64,000 bases of DNA from Tamlana sp038148895 (GTDB lineage Bacteria > Bacteroidota > Bacteroidia > Flavobacteriales > Flavobacteriaceae), in the NCBI GenBank assembly GCA_038148895.1, contig JBBVGQ010000001.1; one strand, 5' to 3'. Of the stretch, positions 28,211 to 37,313 are shown piece after piece. A program made the position numbers and the translations under genes. Below the pieces are notes generated by a model. It was not told the DNA's origin. It searched no databases and saw only the letters and a list, made by a program, of their open reading frames with translations. Each line of letters opens with the position of its first letter. Position 1 is the stretch's first letter.

Positions 28211-28352
28211 ATACTTTGTTTTTACATCTATTAAAAATGTCAACTATAATGATTTACTTTAATTGACGTTTTAACTCTAAAATAGTTTCAAAAGCCATAC
28301 CAAACAAATGGCCATTGCGTAAAACATCCGTTTTGATGAGTGAAGTTAGCCA

Positions 28353-28383
28353 TTTTTTTAGTCATTTATAAAGATTAACTTTG
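28353..28383 (+). promoter_or_regulatory. Promoter of the TPR-protein gene
   Basis: TAACTTTG (28376-28383) matches the -7 consensus TAnnTTTG; at 19 nt upstream lies TTTT (28353-28356) in place of TTTG. The downstream ATG is at 28402, giving a short leader. This also argues that the reading frame starts at 28402, not at the TTG inside the -7 box. Confidence 0.5.
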
Positions 28384-28401
28384 CCTTTCGAAATAAAAAA
28401 C

Positions 28402-29136
28402 ATGAAGAAGTTTATCATCCTACTTTTACTTCCTGTATTGGCATTTGGACAAACCAGTTTTGACCAAGTTGAATTGCTATTTCAAAAAAAACAGTTTACC
28501 GAGGCTGAAGAACAAACCGTTCAAATTTTAAAATCTGAGCCCCAAAATGTAAAAGCGATTGAGTTGTTGGGCGATGCCTACGGACACCAAAAGAAATGGG
28601 ATGAAGCGCTCATTCAGTATAAAAAATTAGTGGAACTTAATCCTGATAATGCCAATTACCATTATAAATATGGTGGGGTTTTAGGGATGAAGGCACTCGA
28701 AAACAAATTCAAGGCCATTGGACTTATTGGCGATGTAAAAGCCTCATTTTTAAAGGCAGCAGAGCTGGACAAAAACCATATTGATGCACGTTGGGCTTTG
28801 GTTGAATTATACATGCAATTGCCCGGCATTTTTGGAGGAAGTAAAAATAAAGCCTTGGAATTTGCCCAAGAGATGGATACACTTTCAAAAGTTGATGGCT
28901 ATTTGGCCAAAGGCTATATTCATGAATATGATAAAGAGCCTGAACTCGCCGAAAAATATTATAAAATGGCCATAATTGAAGGCGGTTCTTTAGTGTGTTA
29001 TGATAAACTCACTAAGTTTTATATGGCGCAAAATGAACCTGAAAAGGCCATTGCAAATCTTCAAGATGCCTATAATAAGCATCAGCAAAAAGATTTATTA
29101 CTTCAAATAGAACGCATCAAAGAAAACCAGCGGTAG
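28402..29136 (+). CDS. Exported TPR-repeat protein
   Basis: 244 residues from the ATG at 28402 (MKKFIILLLLPVLAFGQ, a signal peptide). Several tetratricopeptide repeats follow: FTEAEEQTVQILKSEPQNVKAIELLGDAYG region, WDEALIQYKKLVELNPDNANYHYKYG, and a last one near EPEKAIANLQDAYNKH. It probably acts as a periplasmic protein-interaction scaffold; partner unknown. It is divergent from the alpha-2-macroglobulin gene and 70 bp before mpl. Confidence 0.8.
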   Translation: MKKFIILLLLPVLAFGQTSFDQVELLFQKKQFTEAEEQTVQILKSEPQNVKAIELLGDAYGHQKKWDEALIQYKKLVELNPDNANYHYKYGGVLGMKALENKFKAIGLIGDVKASFLKAAELDKNHIDARWALVELYMQLPGIFGGSKNKALEFAQEMDTLSKVDGYLAKGYIHEYDKEPELAEKYYKMAIIEGGSLVCYDKLTKFYMAQNEPEKAIANLQDAYNKHQQKDLLLQIERIKENQR

Positions 29137-29206
29137 AAATTTAAAGACAATCCATGGTACTTTAAAAACGCGCAATCCTTATATTTACAGCTCACAAAAT
29201 CAATTC

Positions 29207-30562
29207 ATGAACGTACATTTTATAGCCATTGGCGGTGCAGCCATGCACAACCTGGCCTTGGCATTACATAACAAAGGCTACAAGGTAACCGGAAGCGACG
29301 ACACTATTTTTGAACCTTCAAAATCACGATTGAAAGCCAAAGGACTTTTGCCCAAAAGCTTTGGCTGGTTTCCAGACAAAATCACCAAAAATTTAGATGC
29401 CGTAGTTTTGGGCATGCATGCCAAAGCTGATAACCCCGAGCTTTTAAAAGCACAGGAATTGGGACTTAAAATTTACAGTTATCCTGAGTTTTTGTACGAA
29501 CAATCTAAAAATAAAACCCGTGTAGTTATTGGTGGCAGCCACGGAAAAACTACCATAACGTCCATGATTTTACATGTGATGCACTACCATGACCGGGATG
29601 TTGATTATATGGTGGGCGCCCAATTGGAAGGTTTTGATGTGATGGTAAAACTTACCGAACACAACGATTTTATGGTTTTGGAAGGTGACGAATATTTAAG
29701 TTCGCCAATTGACAGAAGACCTAAATTCCATTTATATAAACCCAATATTGCCTTATTGAGCGGCATTGCTTGGGACCACATTAACGTGTTTCCAACCTAT
29801 GACAATTATGTGGAGCAGTTCCGCATTTTTGTAGATAGTATTGTTAGCGGTGGAAGCATTAATTACAATGAAGAAGACCCCGAAGTAAAAAGTGTGGTTG
29901 AGGCCAGCGAAAACACCATTAGAAAAATAGCCTACCGAACGCCTGATTATACCGTTGAAAACGGACAAACCCTTTTGGAAACCCCTGAAGGGCCATTACC
30001 AATTGAAGTTTTTGGCAAGCACAACCTCAACAATTTAGCTGGTGCCAAATGGATTTGCCAGCATATGGGCATTGATGAAGATGACTTTTACGAAGCCATT
30101 GCGACTTTTAAAGGTGCCAACAAACGTTTGGAAAAAATAGCCGAAAGTAAACAAAGTGTGGCTTATAAAGATTTTGCCCACTCACCTAGTAAAGTGGAAG
30201 CAACCACCAACGCCGTGAAAGAACAATATAGCAACCGCACATTGGTAGCCTGTTTGGAACTACATACCTACAGTAGTTTAAACGCTGAATTTTTAAAAGA
30301 ATATAAAGGCGCTTTGGATTCTGCCGATGTTGCCGTGGTATTCTACTCACCGCATGCCGTTGAAATAAAAAAACTGGAGAAAGTGACCCACGAGCAAATT
30401 GCCGATGCCTTTCAGCGTGACGATTTAATCATATACACCAACCCAGAAGATTTCAAAAACTTTTTGTTTTCACAGAATTTTGATGATAAAGCATTGCTTT
30501 TAATGAGTTCCGGAAATTATGGTGGGCTGGATTTTGATGCTGTTAAGGGGTTGGTTGGGTAG
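29207..30562 (+). CDS. mpl: Murein tripeptide ligase Mpl (peptidoglycan recycling)
   Basis: 451 residues, Mur-ligase fold: N-terminal Rossmann-like FIAIGGAAMHNLALALHNKG, ATP loop VVIGGSHGKTTITS near 110, central EGDEYLSSPIDRRPKF and the ligase C-terminal domain (FGKHNLNNLAGAKW ... GANKRLEKIAES ... KDFAHSPSKVEAT). It ligates recycled L-Ala-gamma-D-Glu-mDAP to UDP-MurNAc. The EGDEY...SPIDRRPKFH segment and lack of the MurC pattern favour Mpl. Monocistronic as far as can be seen. Confidence 0.88.
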   Translation: MNVHFIAIGGAAMHNLALALHNKGYKVTGSDDTIFEPSKSRLKAKGLLPKSFGWFPDKITKNLDAVVLGMHAKADNPELLKAQELGLKIYSYPEFLYEQSKNKTRVVIGGSHGKTTITSMILHVMHYHDRDVDYMVGAQLEGFDVMVKLTEHNDFMVLEGDEYLSSPIDRRPKFHLYKPNIALLSGIAWDHINVFPTYDNYVEQFRIFVDSIVSGGSINYNEEDPEVKSVVEASENTIRKIAYRTPDYTVENGQTLLETPEGPLPIEVFGKHNLNNLAGAKWICQHMGIDEDDFYEAIATFKGANKRLEKIAESKQSVAYKDFAHSPSKVEATTNAVKEQYSNRTLVACLELHTYSSLNAEFLKEYKGALDSADVAVVFYSPHAVEIKKLEKVTHEQIADAFQRDDLIIYTNPEDFKNFLFSQNFDDKALLLMSSGNYGGLDFDAVKGLVG

Positions 30563-30653
30563 GTTATTAACTCTTGTCCAAAACTTTTTTAGTAAAGAGA
30601 TTGAACAATGCTCGGGATTACTCTTGGAGATATAAAAAACGTCTTTAATCTAA

Positions 30654-30689
30654 ACCCAAAACTCTGATTAAGTTGATTTATTTTTGGGT
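30654..30689. terminator. Weak inverted repeat between convergent mpl and the beta-helix gene
   Basis: Arms ACCCAAAA (30654-30661) and TTTTGGGT (30682-30689), 20-nt spacer, in the 149-bp gap between two convergent genes. Position suits a shared terminator, but the stem is short and no long T tract follows. Confidence 0.25.
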
Positions 30690-30711
30690 AATAAGGCATC
30701 TCGTTCAAAAT

Positions 30712-32514
30712 TTATCTTTTTAAAATTTTATAAGAAATAGAATTATTTAACCTAATTAAATAAATGCCAGATTCAAGGTTTGAAACATCTATTTTTTCTT
30801 GATTATTTATTTTAGAATATGACTTAACGATTTGTCCTTTTGAGTTGTAAATCACAAGACTGCTAATTTGTGTTTTGCCCTTTATCCTAAGATAATCAGT
30901 TGCAGGAACTGGATAAATAGAAAAAGTATTTTCGTTTATACGTTTTAAACCTAAAGTTGCCTCTTGAGATTCATAACATCCCATATCTATAAAATTTTCA
31001 TGAACACGTGGGTTACCCGCCAAATCAAACTGAGAGGTATTACTAGATGGACTAATTTGATTTATGCACGGAGACGGAACCGATGAGTTTAAAGTCCAAT
31101 CTGAATTAAAACCATCAAAGTTAGAACCAACTCCTGAGGATGGATTATTGAAAAGCGGATCTAAATTTATATTGTTTAAATACTCGCCTAAATAAAAAGT
31201 GTTTTGAGCAGATTGAACCCCTAACAAGCCATTTTCAATATCGGAGTAGTATATATTGGGATCACTACCTTCATCTTCCAAGTATATTTGATTTCTTGAA
31301 CCAGATGCCTCATTACCCCAAAAAATTGAATTACTAATATTGGGGTCAGATGAATTTTTGCAAAACAATCCACCTCCATTTCTAGCCATATTGTTAACGA
31401 TAGTATTGTTAATCATTGTTGGGCTTGAAGCAAAAAAATGAATTCCGCCACCATCTTTGGATGTGGAATTATTTGAAATCAAGTTATTGGAAATCAAATC
31501 ATTTGCCCCATTAGAACTCCAATAAATTCCACCACCACCATATTCATCTAAATCGTTAAATGTTTTATTATTAGAAATTACATTATGAGAAACAATATTT
31601 CCTGTTCCTCCAGTTCCTACTTTAGTTATATATAATCCACCGCCTCCAATATCACCTGAAGCTTCATTATATGTTATAATGTTACCCGTGATTGAAGCTG
31701 ACTTGGATAAAACACGTATTCCACCACCTCGACCCCCATCACAAATATTGAAAGATATTTTATTATTCTTTATTATTGGACTACCTGAACCTCCAGAATC
31801 ATAAGTGTATATACCAGCTCCAGACAACTCTAATGCAACATTTGAACTTATGTTGTTATTATCAATTACGGGACTGCATAAAGCACCAGCATAAATTCCA
31901 CCACCACCCCCTTTGGCTGTATTATTCCGTATAGTATTATTCTTAATATTTGGAGAACTCCCATTATCACAAAATATTCCTCCTCCATTCAATTCCGCAT
32001 AGCAATTTTCAATTAAAGAATTAGAAATATTAACTTTTGAATACCCCTCAATAAAAAAGGCCCCTCCACTATTAAGAGGGGAAGGCCAGTTTGCTTTACC
32101 GTATTCAAATTTACAATAAGAAAAACTTGAAGTGTCATTGGTACTCGAAGTGTTTTCAAATCTAACTCCAAGCCAGCCAAGAGAAGGATTACTAGCTGTA
32201 AAAGTAATTGTATCGTTCACAGTTCCTATTGCAATTAGTTGTCCTAACACAGAAAACTTGTAGTCGCCTTGAAACTCAACTTTTACCCCTGGTTCTATGG
32301 TCAAAGATTTTGTGTCAGCAACCAGAATCGCTCCTTCGATAATATAAGGAGAATTAGATTTAGTCCAAGTTCCTTCCACTAATCCGCCGGGGATATTAGT
32401 TTGAGAATGAATATATGATAAAGTCATAACAAAAACGAATATTAATACTCCGTTTTTTATAGAAATGAACTTAATTGAAGGATTGCTGTAAAAATTAAAA
32501 CTTTTAGTTATCAT
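30712..32514 (-). CDS. Secreted right-handed beta-helix repeat protein with T9SS tail
   Basis: 600 residues. N-terminal hydrophobic signal to about residue 38 (LSYIHSQ), then many coils of the type NNTIRNNTAKGGGGGIYAG and ISNNTSxxGGGIHF between about 110 and 420, typical of parallel beta-helix folds (polysaccharide lyase-like or adhesin-like). Residues about 520-600 form a T9SS type A sorting domain (FSIYPVPATDYLRIKG ... IDVSNLESGIYLIRL). No catalytic residues can be assigned by eye. It is an isolated gene. Confidence 0.82.
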   Translation of the reverse strand: MITKSFNFYSNPSIKFISIKNGVLIFVFVMTLSYIHSQTNIPGGLVEGTWTKSNSPYIIEGAILVADTKSLTIEPGVKVEFQGDYKFSVLGQLIAIGTVNDTITFTASNPSLGWLGVRFENTSSTNDTSSFSYCKFEYGKANWPSPLNSGGAFFIEGYSKVNISNSLIENCYAELNGGGIFCDNGSSPNIKNNTIRNNTAKGGGGGIYAGALCSPVIDNNNISSNVALELSGAGIYTYDSGGSGSPIIKNNKISFNICDGGRGGGIRVLSKSASITGNIITYNEASGDIGGGGLYITKVGTGGTGNIVSHNVISNNKTFNDLDEYGGGGIYWSSNGANDLISNNLISNNSTSKDGGGIHFFASSPTMINNTIVNNMARNGGGLFCKNSSDPNISNSIFWGNEASGSRNQIYLEDEGSDPNIYYSDIENGLLGVQSAQNTFYLGEYLNNINLDPLFNNPSSGVGSNFDGFNSDWTLNSSVPSPCINQISPSSNTSQFDLAGNPRVHENFIDMGCYESQEATLGLKRINENTFSIYPVPATDYLRIKGKTQISSLVIYNSKGQIVKSYSKINNQEKIDVSNLESGIYLIRLNNSISYKILKR

Positions 32515-32647
32515 TATTTGTTATGAAGTTATGGGTATTTACATTTTGACTATGAGCTTGGTAAAATACATAGTAATTAACTTAGCTATAAGTCAATAAA
32601 ACGAATATAGATGAAATTATTTACAAAATCAAAAATTTTAAATAAAC

Positions 32648-33535
32648 CTACCCTAACTTTTCCTTAAAAAAAGCAATGCTACGTTCCCAAGCCAAAGTTG
32701 CCGCCTTTTCATCATAACGTGGCGTAGTATTGTTATGAAAACCATGGTTTACATCATCATAAAAATGAGCGGTATATTCCACATTGTTCGCTTTTAAAGC
32801 TTCCTCATAATCTGGCCAACCAGCGTTTACTCGAGTATCCAATCCTGCAAATTGTAACAATAATGGGGCTTTTATGTTGGCTGTGTCTTCAGCACTTGGT
32901 TGTCCACCGTAAAATGGTACGGCAGCGCCCAAGGTTGGTATTCTAACCGCCATCATATTCGATATCCAACCACCAAAACAAAAGCCAACCACACCAATTT
33001 TTCCATTGCAATCTTTATGGTTACTTAAATAATCATAGGCAGCAATAAAATCTTCGAGCATCTCATTTCTATCGCGCTGGCGTTGCATTGCACGTCCATC
33101 ATCATCGTTTCCGGGGTAACCACCCAGAGGGGACAAGGCATCGGGTGCCAAGGTGATAAATCCTTCCAAGGCTGCGCGTCTGCACACATCTTCAACATAA
33201 GGGTTTAAGCCTCTATTTTCGTGCACCACAACAATGCCTGGCAGTTTTCCTTTAAACTCATCAGGTTTTGACAACAGACCTTTTATGGTGCCACCACCTT
33301 TCGGTGATTCATATTCAATATATTCAGATTTTAAACGTTCATCATTGGGTTTCACGATGGCGGTATTTATGTAATCTGGCGATATAAAACTCAATAAAGA
33401 GGAAACCGTAACGCCTCCAACAGCATATATGGAAAGTTTTTCTACAAATTGGCGTCTGTCAATTTTGTTGTGGGCATAATAGTCGTACAGGTCAAATACC
33501 TCTTGGCTAATGTCTTCTTTTTTTAATGGCTTCAT
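32648..33535 (-). CDS. Dienelactone hydrolase family protein with Tat-like N-terminus
   Basis: 295 residues. Residues 26-50 read DRRQFVEKLSIYAVGGVTV, a twin-arginine-like signal. The alpha/beta hydrolase core follows: GIVVVHENRGLNPYVEDVCRR, nucleophile Cys in GVVGFCFGGW, acid LLLQFAGLDTRVNAG and His in DDVNHGFHN. It hydrolyses a lactone or related ester in the periplasm; natural substrate unknown. Divergent from radC with a 50-bp shared upstream gap. Confidence 0.85.
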   Translation of the reverse strand: MKPLKKEDISQEVFDLYDYYAHNKIDRRQFVEKLSIYAVGGVTVSSLLSFISPDYINTAIVKPNDERLKSEYIEYESPKGGGTIKGLLSKPDEFKGKLPGIVVVHENRGLNPYVEDVCRRAALEGFITLAPDALSPLGGYPGNDDDGRAMQRQRDRNEMLEDFIAAYDYLSNHKDCNGKIGVVGFCFGGWISNMMAVRIPTLGAAVPFYGGQPSAEDTANIKAPLLLQFAGLDTRVNAGWPDYEEALKANNVEYTAHFYDDVNHGFHNNTTPRYDEKAATLAWERSIAFFKEKLG

Positions 33536-33585
33536 AGGATTAATTTTTTATTGCTCCTGTAATTTACAATATTTATCTTTAGTGC

Positions 33586-34284
33586 ATGACAGAAAAACAA
33601 GCGTCCTTTTCCATAAAAAACTGGAGCCAGGACGATCAACCTCGCGAAAAATTGCTTTACAAGGGCAAAACGGCTTTAAGTGATGCCGAATTGGTTGCCA
33701 TATTAATTGGTTCGGGCAGCAGAAATGAAAGTGCTGTAGCCCTTTGCAAACGTATTTTGGCGAGTGTAGATAATAATTTGAGTGCCTTAGGGCGACTTTC
33801 CGTTAAGCAACTTATGGAGTTTAAGGGCATTGGTGAAGCCAAGGCCATAACCATTGCGGCTGCTTTGGAATTGGGCAGAAGACGACGTAGCGAAGAAGCC
33901 CTTGAGCGAAAAAAGATAACCTCAAGCACATCGGTTTTTGAATTAATGCAACCCATTATTGGCGAATTGGAACACGAGGAATTCTGGATTATTTATTTGA
34001 ACAATTCCAATAAGGTCATCCAAAAAAACCAATTGAGCAAAGGTGGCATAACGGGCACTTTGGTTGACGTTAGGTTGGTGCTAAAAAATGCTTTGGAAGT
34101 TGGTGCCGTCGGGCTCATTCTGGCACATAACCATCCGTCGGGAACTTTAAAGCCCAGTGAGGCCGACAAGCAAATTACCGAAAAACTAAAATTGGCATCA
34201 GAGAGCCTGGATATAAAAATTTTGGACCATCTCATTATAACAGAAAAAGCATACTTTAGTTTTGCAGATGAAGGCATTTTGTAA
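33586..34284 (+). CDS. radC: RadC family JAB-domain protein
   Basis: 232 residues. N-terminal helix-hairpin-helix (MEFKGIGEAKAITIAAALELGRR) and C-terminal JAMM/MPN+ metal site HNHPSGTLKPSEAD. The family is called a DNA repair protein by tradition; a deubiquitinase-like metallohydrolase fold is certain, the cellular role is not. Length and start are as usual (MTEKQASFSIKNWSQDDQPREKL). Confidence 0.9.
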   Translation: MTEKQASFSIKNWSQDDQPREKLLYKGKTALSDAELVAILIGSGSRNESAVALCKRILASVDNNLSALGRLSVKQLMEFKGIGEAKAITIAAALELGRRRRSEEALERKKITSSTSVFELMQPIIGELEHEEFWIIYLNNSNKVIQKNQLSKGGITGTLVDVRLVLKNALEVGAVGLILAHNHPSGTLKPSEADKQITEKLKLASESLDIKILDHLIITEKAYFSFADEGIL

Positions 34285-34356
34285 TTTTAAAGAATAGATG
34301 TTAAAAAATCAAAATATCAAATTCCAAAAACGGGACTAATTATTGTAAACTCAAAA

Positions 34357-34396
34357 ACTGAAAACTGCCTACTGAGACTGAAAACTGCTTACTGAA
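34357..34396. repeat. Two tandem 20-bp units just before the deacetylase-like gene
   Basis: Units 34357-34376 and 34377-34396 differ at 2 of 20 positions and are built on ACTGAAAACTG(C/C)(C/T)TACTGA. The array ends 3 bp before the ATG at 34400, so it fills the expected leader of the downstream gene. The rest of the 115-bp gap is AT-rich without other signals. Confidence 0.7.
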
Positions 34397-34399
34397 TAT

Positions 34400-35701
34400 A
34401 TGCTATTAGTTTACACCCATAAAATATCGCCACGTTTAAAATATGTCTTTAAACATATTTGCAAAAGGATATTGGGTATTGAGGTCAATTTCACCACCCA
34501 AATTGAGGAATTTATTGCACACGATAGTTTAAAGATGTCTTACACCACCAAGCAACTTGGCAACGAGTTTTTTGTGAAAAGTCACGATATTTTGTTTGAA
34601 CAGGGTTTGAGCGATTTAGATATCCACTTACACCCTTGGGAAAACACAAAATGTTTCTTTCACATTGGTGAAAAAAGTGCCATTCCTTTTGATATTTTTT
34701 CGGCTTCCTTTTACCTATTGTCGCGTTATGAGGAATATTTGCCTCATTTAAAAGATGATTACGGCCGGTTTACTGCCAAAGAAAGTTTGGCCTACAAAGA
34801 AGGGTTTTTACATCAGCCCGTAGTGGATATTTGGGCCTACAAATTTAAGGCTGCCTTGCAAAAGCAATTTCCAAAATTTGAATTTCCCGTTAAGTCATAT
34901 CGCGTTGTCCCCATCATTGACGTGCCTAGTGCCTACAAGTATAAATTAAAGGGCATCATGCGTTCGTTTGGCGGTATGATAAAAGATGTTTTCAGATTGC
35001 GTCTTAAAGGTTTATACACTCGGCTTTTGGTGTTGTTTGGTTTCATTCACGACCCATACGATACTTTTAAATATATTATAAACCGACAGAAACACTCTAG
35101 CTCCAAATTCCTGTTTTTCTTTTTAATTGGTGATTATACTACCTACGATAAAGGCATCAACCCCAACAAAAAGAAATTTGTTTCGCTAATGAAACATGTG
35201 GGCGATTATTGCAATGTTGGGTTAAAAGCTTCCTTTTTTGCCATTGAGGATATGTCCATCTTAAAAAAGGAAAAATTAAGGATTGAGGAAATAATGAACA
35301 CCAATTTAATTGCAACCCGACAATCGTTTTCAAAACTAAATTTGCCCGAATCCTACAGAAACCTCATTTCACTTGAGATTAAGGAAGATTACACTATGGG
35401 CTATGTAGATCACATTGGTTTTAGGGCGGGTTCGTGCACCCCATTTTTGTTTTATGATTTGGACTATGAAGTGCAAACGCCTCTAAAAATTGTCCCTTAT
35501 CATCTTATGGATTATGCCCTTTTGAAACAACATTCACAGCTTGACAAGAAGAAGGTTTTAAGTGAAATTATGGATGAAATCAAGCAAGTGAATGGCCAAT
35601 TTGTACCCATATTTCATAATTATACGTTTAGCGACCATGATAGATGGAAAGGCTTTAAAGAATTATTTAACATTATAATAGATTCGCCAAATGAAGATTA
35701 A
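34400..35701 (+). CDS. Polysaccharide deacetylase family-like protein (flavobacterial, DUF7033-type N-terminus)
   Basis: 433 residues, no signal peptide. N-terminal part (about 1-150) precedes a deacetylase-like NodB fold: VVPIIDVPSAYKYKLKG in place of the usual TxDxD, FFFLIGDYTTYDKG, LKASFFAIED, and GYVDHIGFRAGSCTPFLFYDL near 350. Several canonical metal ligands are not obvious, so catalytic status is uncertain. It overlaps the yjjG start by 11 bp (35691-35701), indicating translational coupling. Confidence 0.65.
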   Translation: MLLVYTHKISPRLKYVFKHICKRILGIEVNFTTQIEEFIAHDSLKMSYTTKQLGNEFFVKSHDILFEQGLSDLDIHLHPWENTKCFFHIGEKSAIPFDIFSASFYLLSRYEEYLPHLKDDYGRFTAKESLAYKEGFLHQPVVDIWAYKFKAALQKQFPKFEFPVKSYRVVPIIDVPSAYKYKLKGIMRSFGGMIKDVFRLRLKGLYTRLLVLFGFIHDPYDTFKYIINRQKHSSSKFLFFFLIGDYTTYDKGINPNKKKFVSLMKHVGDYCNVGLKASFFAIEDMSILKKEKLRIEEIMNTNLIATRQSFSKLNLPESYRNLISLEIKEDYTMGYVDHIGFRAGSCTPFLFYDLDYEVQTPLKIVPYHLMDYALLKQHSQLDKKKVLSEIMDEIKQVNGQFVPIFHNYTFSDHDRWKGFKELFNIIIDSPNED

Positions 35702-36380
35702 CGGCATTACAGATGTTTTTTTTGATTTGGACCATACACTGTGGGATTTCGACAAAAATTCTGCGTTGACTTTTCAAAGGATTTTTCAAATTAACAATAT
35801 CGATTTGGATGTTAATGTATTCTTAGAACATTATGTACCCATCAACCTAAAATACTGGAAATTGTATAGAGAGGAACGCATTGAAAAAAGTGCCCTTCGC
35901 TATGCCAGATTAAATGAAACGTTTCAGATTGTTGGCTATTTGGCTGAGGACGAATTGATTTATAAACTTTCTGAAGATTACATCACCCATTTAACCACAT
36001 TTAACCACCTTTTTGAAAACACCTTCGAAATTTTAGAATACCTAAGCCTCAACTACCGTTTGCATATCATTACCAATGGTTTTGAAGAAGTACAAAGCAA
36101 AAAATTGAACCAATCTAACATTCATAAATATTTTAAAACGGTCACCAATTCCGAAATGGTTGGAGTGAAAAAACCAAACCCAAAAATATTCAACTATGCT
36201 CTGCAGCAAGCCAATACTATTGCCGAAAAAAGCATTATGGTAGGCGATAGTTATGAAGCCGATATATTGGGCGCACAAAATATTGGTATGGATGTTGTGT
36301 TTTTTGATTTGAGCCAAACAGTGACAAACAACGGCATTAAAAAAATAGATAACCTCATACAATTAAAAAACTATTTGTAA
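35691..36380 (+). CDS. yjjG: YjjG-type noncanonical pyrimidine nucleotidase (HAD family)
   Basis: 229 residues. HAD motif I FFDLDHTLWDFDKN (about 10-23), motif II IITNGF, motif III lysine in VKKPNPKIFNYAL and motif IV VGDSYEADILGAQNIG. YjjG hydrolyses pyrimidine nucleoside monophosphates, including noncanonical ones. Its ATG lies inside the end of the deacetylase-like gene. Confidence 0.88.
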   Translation: MKINGITDVFFDLDHTLWDFDKNSALTFQRIFQINNIDLDVNVFLEHYVPINLKYWKLYREERIEKSALRYARLNETFQIVGYLAEDELIYKLSEDYITHLTTFNHLFENTFEILEYLSLNYRLHIITNGFEEVQSKKLNQSNIHKYFKTVTNSEMVGVKKPNPKIFNYALQQANTIAEKSIMVGDSYEADILGAQNIGMDVVFFDLSQTVTNNGIKKIDNLIQLKNYL

Positions 36381-36453
36381 GTTTTATAATTTAACATTTA
36401 CCAAAACTCAAAAACGTATATTTACATTCAGATTTTAAATTAATTCATTAAAA

Positions 36454-37311
36454 ATGAACACCAAGTTTTTCACATTATTAGTCTCTTTTTTTATAACAAT
36501 TTCAATTTTTTCCCAAAACCAGTTGAATGATTATAAGTACATTATTGTTCCGAAAAAATATGATTTTTTAAAGGAAAAAGACCAATACCAGTTAAACTCA
36601 TTAACCCAATTTTTATTTAATAAATATGGTTTTGAAGCTTACATGGAAGGTGAAGACTACCCACAGGATTTGAGCATGAATCGTTGTTCTGCTCTAACCA
36701 CAGATGTTTTAAAAGACTCTGGATTGTTTAAAACCAAGCTCACAATAGAACTTAAAGATTGTAACGGGAATATGGTTTTTACTTCAAAAATAGGAGAAAG
36801 TAGAGAGAAAGAATATGCCACGGCTTATAATTTGGCTTTAAGGGATGCTTTTGAATCGGTTAAAGCACAAAATTACAAGTACGAACCTAACGAGAAAATG
36901 GTATCGAAAACCACTCCCATCGCTTCTTCAAACAAAGAAACGGCTGCCGAGATTGAAAAATTAAAAAAGGAAATCAAAACCTTAAAAGAGGAAAAACAGA
37001 CTGAAGTTGTTGAAATCAAAAAAGAAGTTGCTGAAACAAAACCGGTAGTTGAAGAAAAAGTTGTTGCCGTTACCGATGATAAAATTAATACAGAAGAACC
37101 AACAGTTTTATATGCACAAAAAATTGAAAACGGTTATCAGTTGGTGGACATGACACCAAAAGTGGTTTATAAAATCAAAAAAACAGGACAGGAAAACTTG
37201 TTTTTGGTTGAAGGTGAAAACGCCATTATTTACAAAAAAGGAGACTCTTGGTTTTATGAGTTCAATACCGATGGAGGCGTTATGCAAAAAGAGCTGAATA
37301 TTAAATTCTAA
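36454..37311 (+). CDS. Exported hypothetical protein with central coiled coil
   Basis: 285 residues; signal peptide to about residue 20 (ISIFSQ). Domain 1 (about 25-145) reads QLNDYKYIIVPKKYDFLKEK and ends in a helix, resembling an envelope-protein domain common in flavobacteria. Then a charged coiled coil (about 160-200, AEIEKLKKEIKTLKEEKQ) and a C-terminal beta domain (TPKVVYKIKKTGQENLF ...). No named family recognised. Its stop is 2 bp from the convergent obgE stop. Confidence 0.7.
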   Translation: MNTKFFTLLVSFFITISIFSQNQLNDYKYIIVPKKYDFLKEKDQYQLNSLTQFLFNKYGFEAYMEGEDYPQDLSMNRCSALTTDVLKDSGLFKTKLTIELKDCNGNMVFTSKIGESREKEYATAYNLALRDAFESVKAQNYKYEPNEKMVSKTTPIASSNKETAAEIEKLKKEIKTLKEEKQTEVVEIKKEVAETKPVVEEKVVAVTDDKINTEEPTVLYAQKIENGYQLVDMTPKVVYKIKKTGQENLFLVEGENAIIYKKGDSWFYEFNTDGGVMQKELNIKF

Positions 37312-37313
37312 AT

